NCBI GenBank assembly: GCA_029582265.1
Contig: CM055837.1
Coordinates: forward strand, 21,116,967 to 21,180,966
Direction: 5' to 3'
DNA: 64,000 nt
From: Zoroaster sp. YZ-2022
Taxonomy: Eukaryota > Echinodermata > Asteroidea > Forcipulatida > Zoroasteridae
Shown here in pieces: positions 17,701 through 28,549 of the stretch. The notes below the pieces were generated by a model. That model did not search any database. It saw only the letters and a program-made list of their open reading frames with translations, and was not told the DNA's origin. The translations under genes and the position numbers were made by a program. Positions within the stretch are counted from its first letter, which is position 1; each line of letters begins with the position of its first letter.

Positions 17701-20679
17701 ATCGAAATGAGGAATGTCCACCAAATTTCACATTTTGAGATATGGATATCAACTTAAAGAGAATTTAATGGGCTTTCTGATGATGCCAAACATTAATTTT
17801 TGGTTCATTTCATTCCTGTGTTATGATGTGATAAATTTATAATGCAGTTATACACGTTTTGTGAACTTTGGAAGTCCATTCCAAGGAAACGTGTTGGGGG
17901 ACATTCCTCATTTTGATGGAGTGGGTCATAATTAGTCCCAAAGTGTGTTCCATGCACATAATTTAGTATCTCTGATGTAATAGAACCCTCCAACCCAGAA
18001 CCAAGATGGCTGCTGCGTGATAAAGGTCAAAGGTCATGATATACCTTTTTATGAATGGTCCAAGTTGACTGCTTAGTACGGTCGTGGTTGTAATCAGCAA
18101 CCTGCTGGGTATGTACAACAGAATATCTCCAGACTTTATCATCAGAAAACAAGAAAAGAAAATATTAATTTCTGTTAATTAAAACAAAAACTATAATTGG
18201 CCAAGAAGTTCCACCAATTTGCCACATTGGTCAAAATAAGTCGGCTAACTGGTGCCGATAGCTAAAAGAATTAATAATAATAATAATGTGTGGATTTATA
18301 TAGCGCACGTATCCACCAACTAAGTGGTGCTCAAGGCGCATTATATTATTATCCCTGCTCATAAGGCTCATAAATCATTCCTGAAACCATCTCAGATCCC
18401 TGGGGAGTATACAGCTCAATTGCTGCCATTTCTAGCGCATATAGAGCAAACCAACTCTGCCTTCACAGGTACCCATTTAACCCCTGGGTGGAGAGAAGCA
18501 ATTATGATTAAGTGTCTTGCTCAAGGACACAAGTGTCACGGCCGTGATTCGAACCCACATTATGTTGCTAACACCAGAACTTGAATCCGGTAAGCTAGAC
18601 CGCTCGGCCACGAATTGTGTCTCTGTGAGGTAATCTTTTGTCTAGCTGACCTGGGAATTTTGATTCAATTTGACTATTTTGGCAACGAGAGGGTTACAAA
18701 ATCAATGATTTCTGACTAATACGCACAGTAGGTGATAATACCAAGATCCCTAACTCATTCTTCATGACTTTAAACTCGACAATGGGGAGTCAGACTGGAA
18801 TATAAGTCTGTGAATACGTACCTGAATGCTGACGGTAGTTTTGAGTCCTCTACCCGTTTCTATTGATTCCAGAGAATAAGAAAATAGTTTTGTGTGAATT
18901 CCATCGGTGAATTCAAAATGTTACATTTTGTTGAATGTTTAAGATGGTATAAAAATATTGTATCCCGTAAACCACATGTGACTTTTAATGGGTGCATTCT
19001 CAATATTCAAATTACAATAGACTACTACGCAAATACCACAGTGTGCACGGGCAAGCTGATTAGCATAATAATGCATGCTGGTCTAGCTAATAATCAAAAT
19101 ACTGCAAAAGAAACTAACCTTTGAAATGAGCTGGGTGAAGATAAGATCCTGGGAATTTATACCTTGCCATCCATTTCATTAGCTTAACATACAACACCAC
19201 ATGAGTTGAAAGTTCTGTAGGATAAACAAATATAAATTCATTTCCTGTTGAAGAGTGATACAATGATCTAATATTTCCATATTTACATTTCACAATATTT
19301 TGTAAGTAAAATTAATGAGTAGAATGTCGTATCCGACCGCCACTTTTTCTCATTCAATATAACCAATAAAGCAATCTTACCTACCCAATAAGGTGGAGAA
19401 CATATGGATGATGATGGACATATACTTCAAATTATTCTAGGATATTTATTTCATGAAAAATCAGGCATTTTTGGTATACGATGACTTCCTCAGTCATGTC
19501 AGTCTATTCTTGTAAACTCCACAATTACTGCAGTGACCAACACAGTCATTGTACATGCACAGTGGCAACTATATAGGATCCTTCTATTTTCTGAAGGGGA
19601 AGATTTTTGTAGAAGGGAAATAAAGTCCGAAAACCATCATAAAAGTGGATTTTAAAGATAGTTTTCGCTTTCTGAACCACCAAAAATCGGTAGAATCATT
19701 TTTTAACTGGTTAGTAGTTGCAAATAAATAAATTCCAAAAGTCCTTAAAAAGTGGCGGTTGGCATGGTTGGATACGACATTCTTTTCAAATTAATGCATA
19801 CTCAATGAGGCAGATGCTTGTATTGGTGGAGGATGCCATTAACCCTAACCCTCCAGGGTATTTTGGCTAGAAACCCTGCCAGACGCAACAGAGTGCATCG
19901 TTTGTGACTTGGCTGCCAAGTGCAACACGATCCATCTGTTAACAAATCTCAAGGCCGAACTGCCTCAGAGTCTGTGGTCACCAAACACAGCAGAATACAA
20001 CTCTGGCATTGTTTAATGGGACCAGCTCTCAATAGAAACAGGCTTGGCTGCTTATGGTTATGCACTGGTGTTGACAGCTGAATCCATCAAAGTGCATCAG
20101 ACTTTTCCAGCTGATGCACTCTGCTGCGTCTGGCAGGGTTAGGGTTAAGCAAGATATTGCCGGGACATACTTACATGTATTTGAAAAAAAAAAAAAACCA
20201 AAATAAACATGACAGTGAAACATTACTATGACTGAAAATTAAGAACTGAAATAATGCAATGAATGTATTGTAAATCAAATGTAATTCTTTTCTCTGTAAC
20301 AAACAGAAATCGGCCATTTTACTGTAAACTGCGACAGAAAACAACCAAAGACTGAGAGTGACGTTTTCAAACAATATTTTGAGGAATGTACATTTGTGAT
20401 GGTCATTTTGTTGTATGCTAACTTATCTCCCCTACTAGAGCAACAGGTGAGATACAGGTATGACAGGTGTATTAATTAATAAATAATAATAATATGTGAC
20501 GGCCATTTTCTGATTTTGCCGTTACACGTCATTGCACGGATGTGACTTTTTAAACCACATAGATTTGCGCACAATTAGGCAGCTGTACCCTCTCCCAGAA
20601 GGCTTACAAAGACCTTACCGTCATGTGAAATGTGTTGTTTTTTCCTCTTTTTTCTACGATTTCTTAAAGTTCGTCCCAT
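14589..20679 (-). CDS. SETD4: SETD4 orthologue: SET domain methyltransferase, complete, nine exons
   Basis: Reading right to left: 20679-20619, 19214-19119, 18859-18822, 18133-18045, 17517-17094, 16413-16239, 15917-15737, 15021-14901, 14723-14589. All phases agree and the sum is 1320 nt: 439 residues plus stop, about the length of human SETD4 (440). A basic N-terminus (MGRTLRNRRKKRKK) precedes the split SET domain (about residues 55-285): TGRGL, then an inserted iSET helical region, then LAPFLDLLNHSP and FICYGPHGNDTLVLEYGF, the cofactor and catalytic motifs of the SETD3/SETD4/RuBisCO-LSMT class. The C-terminal part (about 300-430) is the Rubs-subs-bind helical domain, including GLSWRLVTALKILC. 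SETD4 proteins are reported protein/histone lysine methyltransferases. All key SET motifs are intact, so it is probably active. Introns hold several MITEs and a SINE. Confidence 0.94.
14901..15021 (-). CDS. SETD4: SETD4 exon 8
   Basis: 121 nt, acceptor caaacag and donor GTAAAT, phase 2 in and 0 out. It encodes helical sequence with KQLATRLLTRELHDNQLVLQ. Confidence 0.87.
15737..15917 (-). CDS. SETD4: SETD4 exon 7: start of substrate-binding domain
   Basis: Acceptor tattaacag and donor GTGAGT; encodes ENNLQDNLWCGRDGLSWRL and VTALKILC, matching the SETD4 post-SET helical domain. Confidence 0.9.
16239..16413 (-). CDS. SETD4: SETD4 exon 6: end of SET domain
   Basis: Acceptor gatttcag and donor GTACGT; encodes FICYGPHGNDTLVLEYGF, including the conserved Tyr residues of the SET active site. 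Confidence 0.93.
16635..16914. mobile_element. Family B MITE in SETD4 intron
   Basis: Begins AAGGCCCCCAAAAAGTCCC and ends TTTTTGGCCT; contains GTCCAATTGCAGACAAAATTG and CATAGGGGTATGAACGTTTG. About 280 bp. Confidence 0.78.
17094..17517 (-). CDS. SETD4: SETD4 exon 5: inserted helical region and NHS motif
   Basis: 424 nt, acceptor ttttgtag and donor GTAACA. It encodes the iSET region (LATFLLYE, FWSLYIALLPPSYTTPAFF, FRWAWFAINTRCVYM) and ends LAPFLDLLNHSPTVE, with the Asn-His-Ser cofactor motif. Confidence 0.93.
17684..17934. mobile_element. Palindromic MITE in SETD4 intron
   Basis: Left end TAATTGTGACCCGCTTCATC, then GAAATGAGGAATGTCC, mirrored by GGACATTCCTCATTTTGATG...GGGTCATAATTA at the right. 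Confidence 0.83.
18024..18036 (+). promoter_or_regulatory. DR1-type motif beside SETD4 exon 4
   Basis: Perfect AGGTCAAAGGTCA, nine bases from the exon edge at 18045, within the intron just past the donor. A chance or repeat-borne occurrence is possible. Confidence 0.4.
18045..18133 (-). CDS. SETD4: SETD4 exon 4
   Basis: Encodes SGDILLYIPSRLLITTTTVL then GPFIK. The donor is GTATAT; the acceptor (gataaag) is purine-rich and weak. Phase 0 in, phase 2 out. Confidence 0.85.
18271..18615 (-). mobile_element. tRNA-derived SINE, copy 1
   Basis: The minus strand reads CGTGGCCGAGCGGTCTAGC (A-box like) and GGGTTCGAATCACGGC (B-box), then a body with TGTCCTTGAGCAAGACACTT, and ends in an (ATT)n tail. The head resembles a tRNA-Ser/Leu class. 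Other copies: 30431-30735, 48163-48518, 52940-53243. Confidence 0.85.
18822..18859 (-). CDS. SETD4: SETD4 exon 3 (38 nt)
   Basis: Encodes TGRGLKTTVSIQ, the first SET motif (RG). The acceptor is tcaatag with a short pyrimidine tract; donor GTACGT. Phases match both neighbours. Confidence 0.85.
19119..19214 (-). CDS. SETD4: SETD4 exon 2
   Basis: Acceptor cctacag and donor GTTAGT; encodes LMKWMARYKFPGSYLHPAHF, matching the region before the SET domain. Confidence 0.88.
19321..19783. mobile_element. Inverted-repeat element in SETD4 intron
   Basis: Left AGAATGTCGTATCCGACCGC followed by CACTTTTT; right AAAAAGTGGCGGTTGG and GGATACGACATTCT. No ORF. Confidence 0.8.
19843..20144. mobile_element. TTAA-flanked MITE, family C
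   Basis: TTAA at 19839-19842 and 20145-20148. Termini CCCTAACCCTCCAGGGT and GGCAGGGTTAGGG. The arms share CTGCCAGACGCA/TGCGTCTGGCAG inverted segments. Confidence 0.82.
20619..20679 (-). CDS. SETD4: SETD4 exon 1 (start codon)
   Basis: ATG at 20679-20677, donor GTAAGG after 20619, ends in phase 1. It encodes MGRTLRNRRKKRKKQHISHD; a basic N-terminus is also present in vertebrate SETD4. It is the only upstream ATG exon found whose phase fits exon 2. Confidence 0.85.
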
Positions 20680-20791
20680 TTTCCAGTTAACTTCAATACA
20701 AAATCTTTGTCGTCGGACTGCATCTACCCCCTTTAATTAGTCTAGTACCAGACTGAAGCTAGCCGCGAATTGGGCCAGAAAAGCCATCCGC

Positions 20792-20825
20792 GAATTCGCG
20801 GTTGGGAATTCCCAACCGCGAATTC
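20792..20825. promoter_or_regulatory. 34-bp perfect palindrome upstream of SETD4
   Basis: GAATTCGCGGTTGGGAA|TTCCCAACCGCGAATTC, self-complementary over its whole length, 113 bp upstream of the SETD4 start. Further CCGCGAATT segments flank it (20763, 20834). A repeat end is an alternative to a regulatory site. Confidence 0.6.
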
Positions 20826-20929
20826 ACAGCCGCGAATTCAGAAAAGGGAATGAGCGACCGTGACAATTTACTGACGTAGGTGAAATTATTAACAGTTAAT
20901 TTTACAAATTACCTTTTATTTAAATGTAT

Positions 20930-22316
20930 TTTTTATTAAATAATCATAAAGAACATGTCAATGCCGTCACTTCATAAGCAAATTTGGCCAACTAATGTTT
21001 AAAGGGCAAATATTGGAATGTGTCTGCACTTTTTCAGGCCTTTTCTTATTGTTTGTACAAAAAGGGTTCACTAAAAACAAAATGTACCAAATCTCTCTTA
21101 TAAATATTAATGTTTAATTTGATAATCATAAAGAACATGTCAATGCCCACACTTAATTTCCGTTAAGGCAAATTTGGCCCATTAATTAGCATCTAATTAG
21201 ACCGTGTTTAAAGGGACAAATATTCGAAGGTGTCTGTACTTTTCAGGCCTTTTCTCATTTTTTGTACGAAAAGGGGTTCACTAAAACCAAAATGTACCAA
21301 ACATCTCTCAGAAATATGAATTTTTTATTTGATAATCATAAAGAACATGTCATTGTCCACACTTAATTTCCGTTAAGGCAAATTTGGCCCATTAATTAGT
21401 GTCTAATTTTCGAATTTGGCTATATTTATTAAGGCATTTCTTCTTTTTTGTACGAAAAGGGGTTCACGAAAAACAAAATGTACCAAACATCTCTCAGAAA
21501 TATAATTTTTTTATTTGATAATCATAATGAATATGTCATTGTCCACACTTAATTTCCGTTAAGGCAAATTTGGCCCATTAATTAGTGTCGAATTAGACCG
21601 TGTTTAAAGGGACAAATTTCGAATTTGGCTAAAATTTGTCACGCATTTCTTCTTTTTTGTGCAAAAAGGGGTTCACTAAAAACAAAATGTACCAAACATC
21701 TCTTAGAAATATTAATTTTTTATTTGATAATCATAAAGAATATGTCATTGTCCACACTTAATTTCCGTTAAGGCAAATTTGGCCAATTAATTAGTGTCTA
21801 ATTAGACCGTGTTTAAAGGGACAAATATTCGAAGGTGTCTGCACTTTTTCAGGCCTTTTCTCATTTTTTGTACGAAAAGGGGTTCACTAAAAACAAAATG
21901 TACCAAACATCTCGTATAAATATTAATTTTTTATTTGATAATCATAAAGAACATGTCATTGTCCACACTTAATTTCCGTTAAGGCAAATTTGGCAGATTA
22001 ACTAGCGTCTAATTAGACTGTTAGACAATTTCTCGAATTTGGCTAAATTTATTCACGCATTTCTTCTTTTTTTGTACAAAAAGGGTACCAAAAATGTACC
22101 ATCTCTTATAAATATGAATTTTTTATTTCATAATCATAAAGAACAAGTCTATGCCCACACTAAATATTCGAAGGTGTCTGCACTTTTTCAGGCCTTTTCT
22201 CATTTTTTGTACGAAAAGGGGTTCACGAAAAACAAAATGTACCAAACATCTCTCAGAAATATAATTTTTTTATTTGATAATCATAAAGAATATGTCATTG
22301 TCCACACTTAATTTCC
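20930..22316. repeat. Tandem array of about 200-bp diverged units upstream of SETD4
   Basis: TAATCATAA(A/T)GAA(C/T)A recurs at 20941, 21123, 21333, 21519, 21728, 21939, 22131 and 22278. Units share AATTTCCGTTAAGGCAAATT, TTTTGTACGAAAAGGGGTTC and AACAAAATGTACCAAACATC. Spacing varies (147-211 bp) because parts are deleted. Confidence 0.92.
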
Positions 22317-22690
22317 GCGTCGATCGGTGGGTCGGGGGATGTGATACCCTTCACTTAGTGGGGGACAGAATATCAAATGTCCCCCACATGCACTTTTAGA
22401 TAGCCCATGAATATTTTTTAATGTATACAGCCTATTCTGACGACTGAGGTGTAGGCTACCGTTTTTCTTGCAAGACCACAAATATTCATATAGCCCCCTC
22501 CAACATTTGGCCCCCAAAATTGTAGATCCCCTTGGTGGTATTGGAAAACACTTCAATAAGTATAGTGTTGTTTATTGTAACCTCTTCAAAGCTTTCTTAG
22601 CGAAAACCAACATGGGACTGAAAACACAATCAATATTTTAACCTTGTATGTATGGTGGGATTTTAAATCAAACCTGGTTCAACAATAAGA
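22317..22690. other. Non-coding stretch, probably transposon 3' region
   Basis: Contains GTGGGGGACAGAATATC and similar short C/G-rich blocks resembling the ends of the hAT element at 24453. It is adjacent to the hAT transposase fragment; no gene seen. Confidence 0.4.
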
Positions 22691-22699
22691 GTAAATTAT

Positions 22700-23070
22700 T
22701 ATGCACATTCCTTTATGTCCCCCTCCTTGACTGAAGATGCGCTCCACAGGAGCACTGGAAGCTGGTACCCCCAACACCTTGACTGCAATGGGATAGAGAC
22801 TGGGATAATGGAGCCTGTTGTCAGCCCAGAACTGTAGAAGTCAACCGTCGATGGTCTTGTTGTTCTGGATGTTTTCAAGGTATACTGCATGACTTGAGCT
22901 CTAGCAGTTCCGGTCTCTCCACTTTTGTTTCTGCTCCTGTAGTTTTGGTATCTAGCTAGGAGCCGTGAGGATTTTGTTGGCGGCTCTTCGTCTTCACTGC
23001 TGGTATTTTCCGCTGCTTGATGTAGTAGTTGTTTATCAGACATTGCTTTAACTTCAGCATTTACAAGCAT
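22700..23070 (-). pseudogene. hAT transposase C-terminal fragment, frameshifted
   Basis: Near the low-coordinate end the minus strand encodes QFWADNRLHYPSLYPIAVKV followed by LGVPASSAPVERIFS, the hAT C-terminal dimerisation motif. The upstream part (SSEDEEPPTKSSRL) is in another frame, and a stop precedes the motif, so the gene is broken. It is the last piece of a zf-BED/hAT-type transposase. Confidence 0.85.
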
Positions 23071-23279
23071 GGTAACAAAATGTGATGATGTAAAAGTGAA
23101 AGTGTGTCAACACACAAACAGGGGCAATGACCAACTATTTGACTTCTCGCCACAGCTTGACACTGCAATTTATTTAAATGCAAACCTGCAAATTAAACAC
23201 CAAATAGACAATACTTTTGAAAATGGCAAGGAGCCGGATACCGGAACACAGGGCAAACCGGCTTGGACAAACGCACAGG

Positions 23280-23790
23280 ACATACATGTAACAGATGGAC
23301 TACCACGTCCATCCAACATAAATTTATGAACCATTTGTTCATATCGCATGTGGCCACCACAAGGACAACCATGTCCTTACCAACATAAAACACAATGGAC
23401 TACCACGCCCATGTGTATTCACACAATGGACTACCACGCCCATGTGTATCCACACACAACACCACATGAACACTTGGGGTCCAATGACCCCGATACAGGT
23501 CGAAAACCCGACCTCCACAAGTGAACACACCACAGTCAACACACCTTGCCTTAACCATCCAACTATGCACACCGTGCACCTATCAATGAAGTATTTTAAA
23601 AACATACACAAATTGTTATTCCCCAAGTTGGAAAACGAGGGGGAAAGGATGGCCCTGAAGGAACCGCCGGGCACCCTAAATCTAACTTTACCGTTAATTA
23701 ACCAAGATAAAGTGTAACCCAGTCCTACTAACACATCAGAAATTCCCCAAGTTGGAAAACGAGGGGGACAGTTAAGATAGCCCGACCGAA
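23280..23790. repeat. Short direct repeats, possibly DIRS-associated
   Basis: TGGACTACCACG at 23296, 23396 and 23427 (last two 31 bp apart), and TTCCCCAAGTTGGAAAACGA at 23619 and 23743. Their relation to the neighbouring DIRS fragment is a guess. Confidence 0.5.
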
Positions 23791-23999
23791 ACCCGGAAGG
23801 CACTATCGTAATAAAAATTACATAACCTTGGCCTTTACAAGTAGAAATTACTTGATACAATTTGACCTACGAAATTAAATTATAATACTTCAAATATTTT
23901 TGTCATTTTCTGCAAAAAACTGCCAAACGCGCAACGCGCGCCCCAAGAAAATTGACAGAACCCCAAACAGCAAACCCCCAGGCAAAAATTAAAGAGTAT

Positions 24000-25905
24000 A
24001 CGGTAATACAAGCAGTGAAATTATCACAAAAAAACAGCATTGCCAGCTTCCGAGAAGATGGACACCATCAAACCTATAGCGTGACAAATCTGACCAAATG
24101 AACTGGGGGAGCTGCAAAACCATGCACTGAAAACGTGACAAAGAATACATTAGAAACCCCTGGGACATGCACCGCTTCAAAGACGATATTGTATTTCAGG
24201 CAATGTAACCCAAACAATCTAACAAGATGCATAATCCTATCACAGTGTGATGTTTGACTATTAATAATATACTGCAGAATTACCAGATCGGAACTTAACC
24301 CACCAATTTGCCAACAGGGGACCCCAGCACAATACAGCCACCAGCAACGGGAAAAAATTCAAGAATTGCAATAGAAGGTGGGTGCTCGAGTATGCATGAT
24401 GGCCAACGACCTTGGACCCACTTGCCTTGAAAAATTGCACCGTACACTACGGCATGGGCGTCAACAGGTGGGGGACGGGGGGGGACATGTCCCCCCACTT
24501 TTGAAAGTGGGGGGATATCATATCGTTTGTCCCCCCCACTTTTCAGAACAATAATATAAAAAAATGGCAGGCATATGTTCGATTTTTTGTATCAATTGCT
24601 GACTCAAATAGAATCAAACTCGATATTAGTGAAAACAGCCATTTTTCGACTCATTATCAAAATCATCAAAAATTAGAGGCAGACGAACCGTTGCCGCCGT
24701 GTATGCCTACTAGGTAGACCTATAACGTTACTCACGGAGACAGAGGAGGTGGACGCTTAATATTCCTGTACCGTACAGTAGGAACATATTAGAAGCCAGC
24801 CGCGCAGGCATGTTTTCCAACGCTGCTCACTATGCACAAACGGCGTGCGGTGCAGAATGCCAGCGACACTTTTTTGAGACATGCGCACTGAAAGCCAAAG
24901 ATCGTATTGCGTGCGTATGTATTTTCGCCCCCAGTTCATAGCGTTATACGGGGCGAGCAGGCGATTCGACGTCGCTTGTTTCAAATAGACATGATGATGG
25001 TGCTGCTCCAGAGTACACTGCCAACTCTGCAGAAGAAATATACTGGGTTGATTTCTCCAAAGTCAGGAGCGGATGATCGCGGATCCAGGGGGGGGGGGGG
25101 AGTCAGTTTTTTGTAGCATGATTAGTTTGAACAAATAGTATAAATTTCAATATTTTTTCTTCAAGAAATATACAATTATTTAACAAAATATAGCACCATT
25201 TAGCACCTAAGCACCCTTAATTATGCAAACAATCTCTAAGGGCAAGGGGACACCCCCTCCCCTTAGATAACTCCCCAGGACACAGATCACTAATTGGGGC
25301 TCATGTCCCCCCCACTTTTCATAAGCTGTTGACGCCCATGCACTACGGAGGCTGCTGCATCTGTAAATAACTCTACAGAATCATCCCATGCACTGCCCAA
25401 AATTGGGGACACCCCATTGAAGTGTACCAAGAACTTGAGCCACATAAGCAAGTCCAGCCTTGCCCCTTTAGACACACGCACCTGGTGGTGAGGCTTAGAT
25501 AGACCACGAGAGAGAGCAATAAGTCGTCTCAAAATGGCCCGCCCTGGTGACATTGCCCTGCAAACAAAGTTCAAGGAACCAACAAGCGATTGCAGTTCAA
25601 CAAGGGAAAGTGTTTTCTTGCAAAGTGCGGTATGAATTTTGTTGCAGAGTGCATTTACCTTCACCGCAGGCACCCTATAACTTGCTGAGAAACAGTATCA
25701 ATCTCTAAACCAAGATAAGTTATGACCTGCACTGGGCCTAAAGTGTTCTCCACCGCTAAACATGCTAAAGGCACACCCAACTCCTCGCATAAACCAGTAA
25801 AAGCCAAAAGTGCCTGCCCACAAGTCTGAGAAGAGGTCCCAATAAACAAAAACAAAACAAAAAATCATCTAAATAATGAGTTACAAACTGTGAATGAGCA
25901 ACCTA
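24000..25905 (-). pseudogene. DIRS-type retrotransposon RT/RNase H fragment, split by a hAT element
   Basis: The minus strand shows the RT catalytic motif HYLDDFLF (near 25864-25872), then frameshifted TYLGLEIDTVSQQV, LVELQSLVGSLNFVCRAMSP and SKPHHQVRVSKGARLDLLMW, then RNase H start LFTDAAAS. RNase H resumes beyond the insertion with YGAIFQGKWVQGRWP, then HLVRLFGLHCLKYN and SLSRFQ near 24000-24260. This order and these motifs are those of DIRS/Ngaro tyrosine-recombinase retrotransposons. Several frame breaks and a 5' truncation near 25900 make it inactive. Confidence 0.87.
24453..25340. mobile_element. Non-autonomous hAT element inside DIRS RNase H
   Basis: Termini CATGGGCGTCAACA and TGTTGACGCCCATG-type (GCTGTTGACGCCCATG), flanked by a perfect 8-bp duplication CACTACGG at 24445-24452 and 25341-25348. 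Removing the element with one duplicate restores the RNase H reading frame (TDAAAS into VYGAIF). The 888-bp interior has no transposase ORF. Confidence 0.95.
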
Positions 25906-28330
25906 ACCTGAAATTCTAAAAATGTACTGAACAATTCAAACAGTGAACATGAAATAGAACATCCCATAAGCCTTAAGTCTTATAACTACTCTACTATTCC
26001 ATATTCTGAACTTTTCTTCACCACCAGATTAAGGATATTGTACAGAGGATATCCAAACAGTACTGTGGCCATCAAAATGAATTCACCCATACTTCTGAAA
26101 CAAAATCCTCTTCCATAGTGATGAACAAACGCCCTCTACTGGTTTCAGAGCTGTCTATGATTCTGAGTTAATACCAACACACCGCCTTTCGTTACAGGTA
26201 TGGAAATATAAATTTCTGTTTTGGAGAAGGCATCGGATGATTTTTTTTTTTTGGGCACTTTTCTTGTATATTAGTGTGACAGGCCATTTACATACAGCCC
26301 TTGTCTGACCACCTAGCGCCCTCATTTGTCCCATTTGTTGCAAGTAAGATAAACAAGGCCACCCCTGTACGTAACCACACGACTTAGGACCCCACATCAT
26401 TCTTATCACAGAGTGCACCCAGACAGGATCTCTGTGGCACATACAAGTTTCTTTGTTTATAGTTATTCACTTATGATCCATGGATATACCTCTATGAAAC
26501 TGCTCAAGATCTAGGCTAGGGTAAGTTTTACTTCTTTTGTATTCTTTTAGATTTCCATAAAGTTGTATTTATAGGTTTACTTGTTGCTCTGATATTTTAC
26601 TTGTTCATTGGTATACTTATTACTTCTCCAGTGGTTGAATTAGTTTTACTCATTCATCACATTTTCTTGTATGGAATTACTTTTACTCTTGAGTCTTGCT
26701 TTGTTTATTGGTTGATAGTTTTTCTGAGAAAGCATAGATGCATTAAGTTTATTTAGTTTTGTTTAGTTCTTTTGTATTTACTTAATTTAGTTTGGAAACA
26801 TTCATAAATTTAATACTGTGATCAAACTGCTTTTCTTTAACCTTATATCACCACTTAAAATATTGTACAAGTATCAGCTATAGGAGTGACCTAGCCATAA
26901 TAACATGTGGTTTTCCTCAGCTGCAAGTGAAAGGTTGAAGGTTATTGGTACTTGGTAGTGGCTCAAGGAACCTTGATTTATTATGGCATGCTCATTTCGT
27001 TTCTGGAGTATCAAGTCCCTAGACTATTACTATTAGCTGAGTGTTTCTAGAGCATACGCAATCTAATTATCAATTGCCTATAGGTTTGCACACAATTCTG
27101 TCCATCGATATTGCTTTGTTATTGATAATAGTATGGTTGTTCTTATTCAAGTTTTCTCCAGCAATTGATATGTGATCATTTCTATTTTTCATTCCATTAG
27201 CAACCACTAGGAATAACCACCAGTTTTATTGTCCTCTTGGGTATTTAACTTTCTAGAGCATAGGGTCAATAACAACTTAGCCTAAAATACTTGTATTTTA
27301 TATTATTTACTTATTAGTTTTATCCATTGCTGTTTACATAATTTCTTATGTAACACAGCACTGTAGTTGTTTATTACACCATTACTCAGGAATGTGTGTG
27401 GTCTCTCTAGCCCAGGCAGAGATTCCCTGGAGCTATATGCTGAGTATAGTGTCTGTGGTTTAGGAAGTCGACATATGGATAATCCCCATGCTGCATAGCA
27501 TTGTTTATCGATATGGTGCATATGGCGTACAGTGATGGTTGAGTTGATTTAAGTAATTGATATGCCATCACTGCTACATCACCCTTTTTACAGGTTGGGC
27601 AATTGTTTACTGTAGTGTGCTAGAGAAGGGTTTATATAGTTGGGTTTTCTTATGTTTTAATGATTATGTATTCACCTGTGTTTTACTGCACAAAGGCTGG
27701 CTATTTGTGTGCTTCTTTATCTAAGGACCTTGACTAGTTAACTTGCATTGCCACTGTGTTTTATTCTACCGATATTCTGAAAGTGTATAATTAGACTTTC
27801 TTATATTCTTTATTTACTCTTTTATCGCGTTGCTCATTTATTTATCCAAACTTTCTTAACTTTAATATAGAAATGTTCGATGCATTTTGACCAAGGTTTT
27901 GTTGTTTTTTGTTTACCTTAAGTTCAAGTTAGAGCAATCACTTGCCTTGCACATTTTGGAACAACATTAACTTAACTACTTGTTAATGGTTAATTGCATT
28001 ATTATTTCTATTTGATTTTCCTTTACTTGAGATTTATTTCTGAGATCATTACAACTTCTTATCATAAATTTCTTTGCTCAATTGGTACATTCCAAGGCAT
28101 AGTATTTATATGGAATTTGCATTTTTGTATCTTTTCAGGGTTTATGTTACACCATTAAAAGAACACGACACTGTACACCATCCTTGTCATGGGCATTATT
28201 GTTCAAGTGTCACATTAGAAAATAAGTATAGGGAGGAAGGGGCAAAGTGTTATTTTGTTTTCACCCATAGTGGGTGCCCACAGCGGGTGCCCACAGTGGA
28301 TCAATTGGAATTCTGTGGGTCTGTTTTTAG
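25906..28330. other. No gene recognised; AT-rich intergenic DNA
   Basis: Simple TTTATTT-rich sequence from about 26500 to 28070. Short ORFs here have no recognisable domain and lack consistent splice context. Confidence 0.5.
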
Positions 28331-28549
28331 TTTTTTTTTAAATTTTAACAAAGGGGTATGAACGTTTGCCTGATTTTTGAGTCCTCTCTAATAGCCACCA
28401 TACTTTGTTTATGGTTCCAATAACTGCGTATATGTATCATGTATTTCACTGGTTGTCAAAAATAAGTGCGTTACCACACCGATTTTTGAAGCCGACCTAT
28501 GACCAGAAACCAGACACTTATATGAAGCCGACCTATGACCAGAAACCAG

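Noticed and set aside
18540..18615. Possible tRNA gene
   Set aside because: The A and B box sequences belong to a SINE with body and tail; acceptor-stem pairing is lacking and the same unit recurs three more times.
19839..20148. TTAACCCTAACCC as interstitial telomere repeat
   Set aside because: Only one or two hexamers are present, at both ends of a TTAA-flanked inverted-repeat element.
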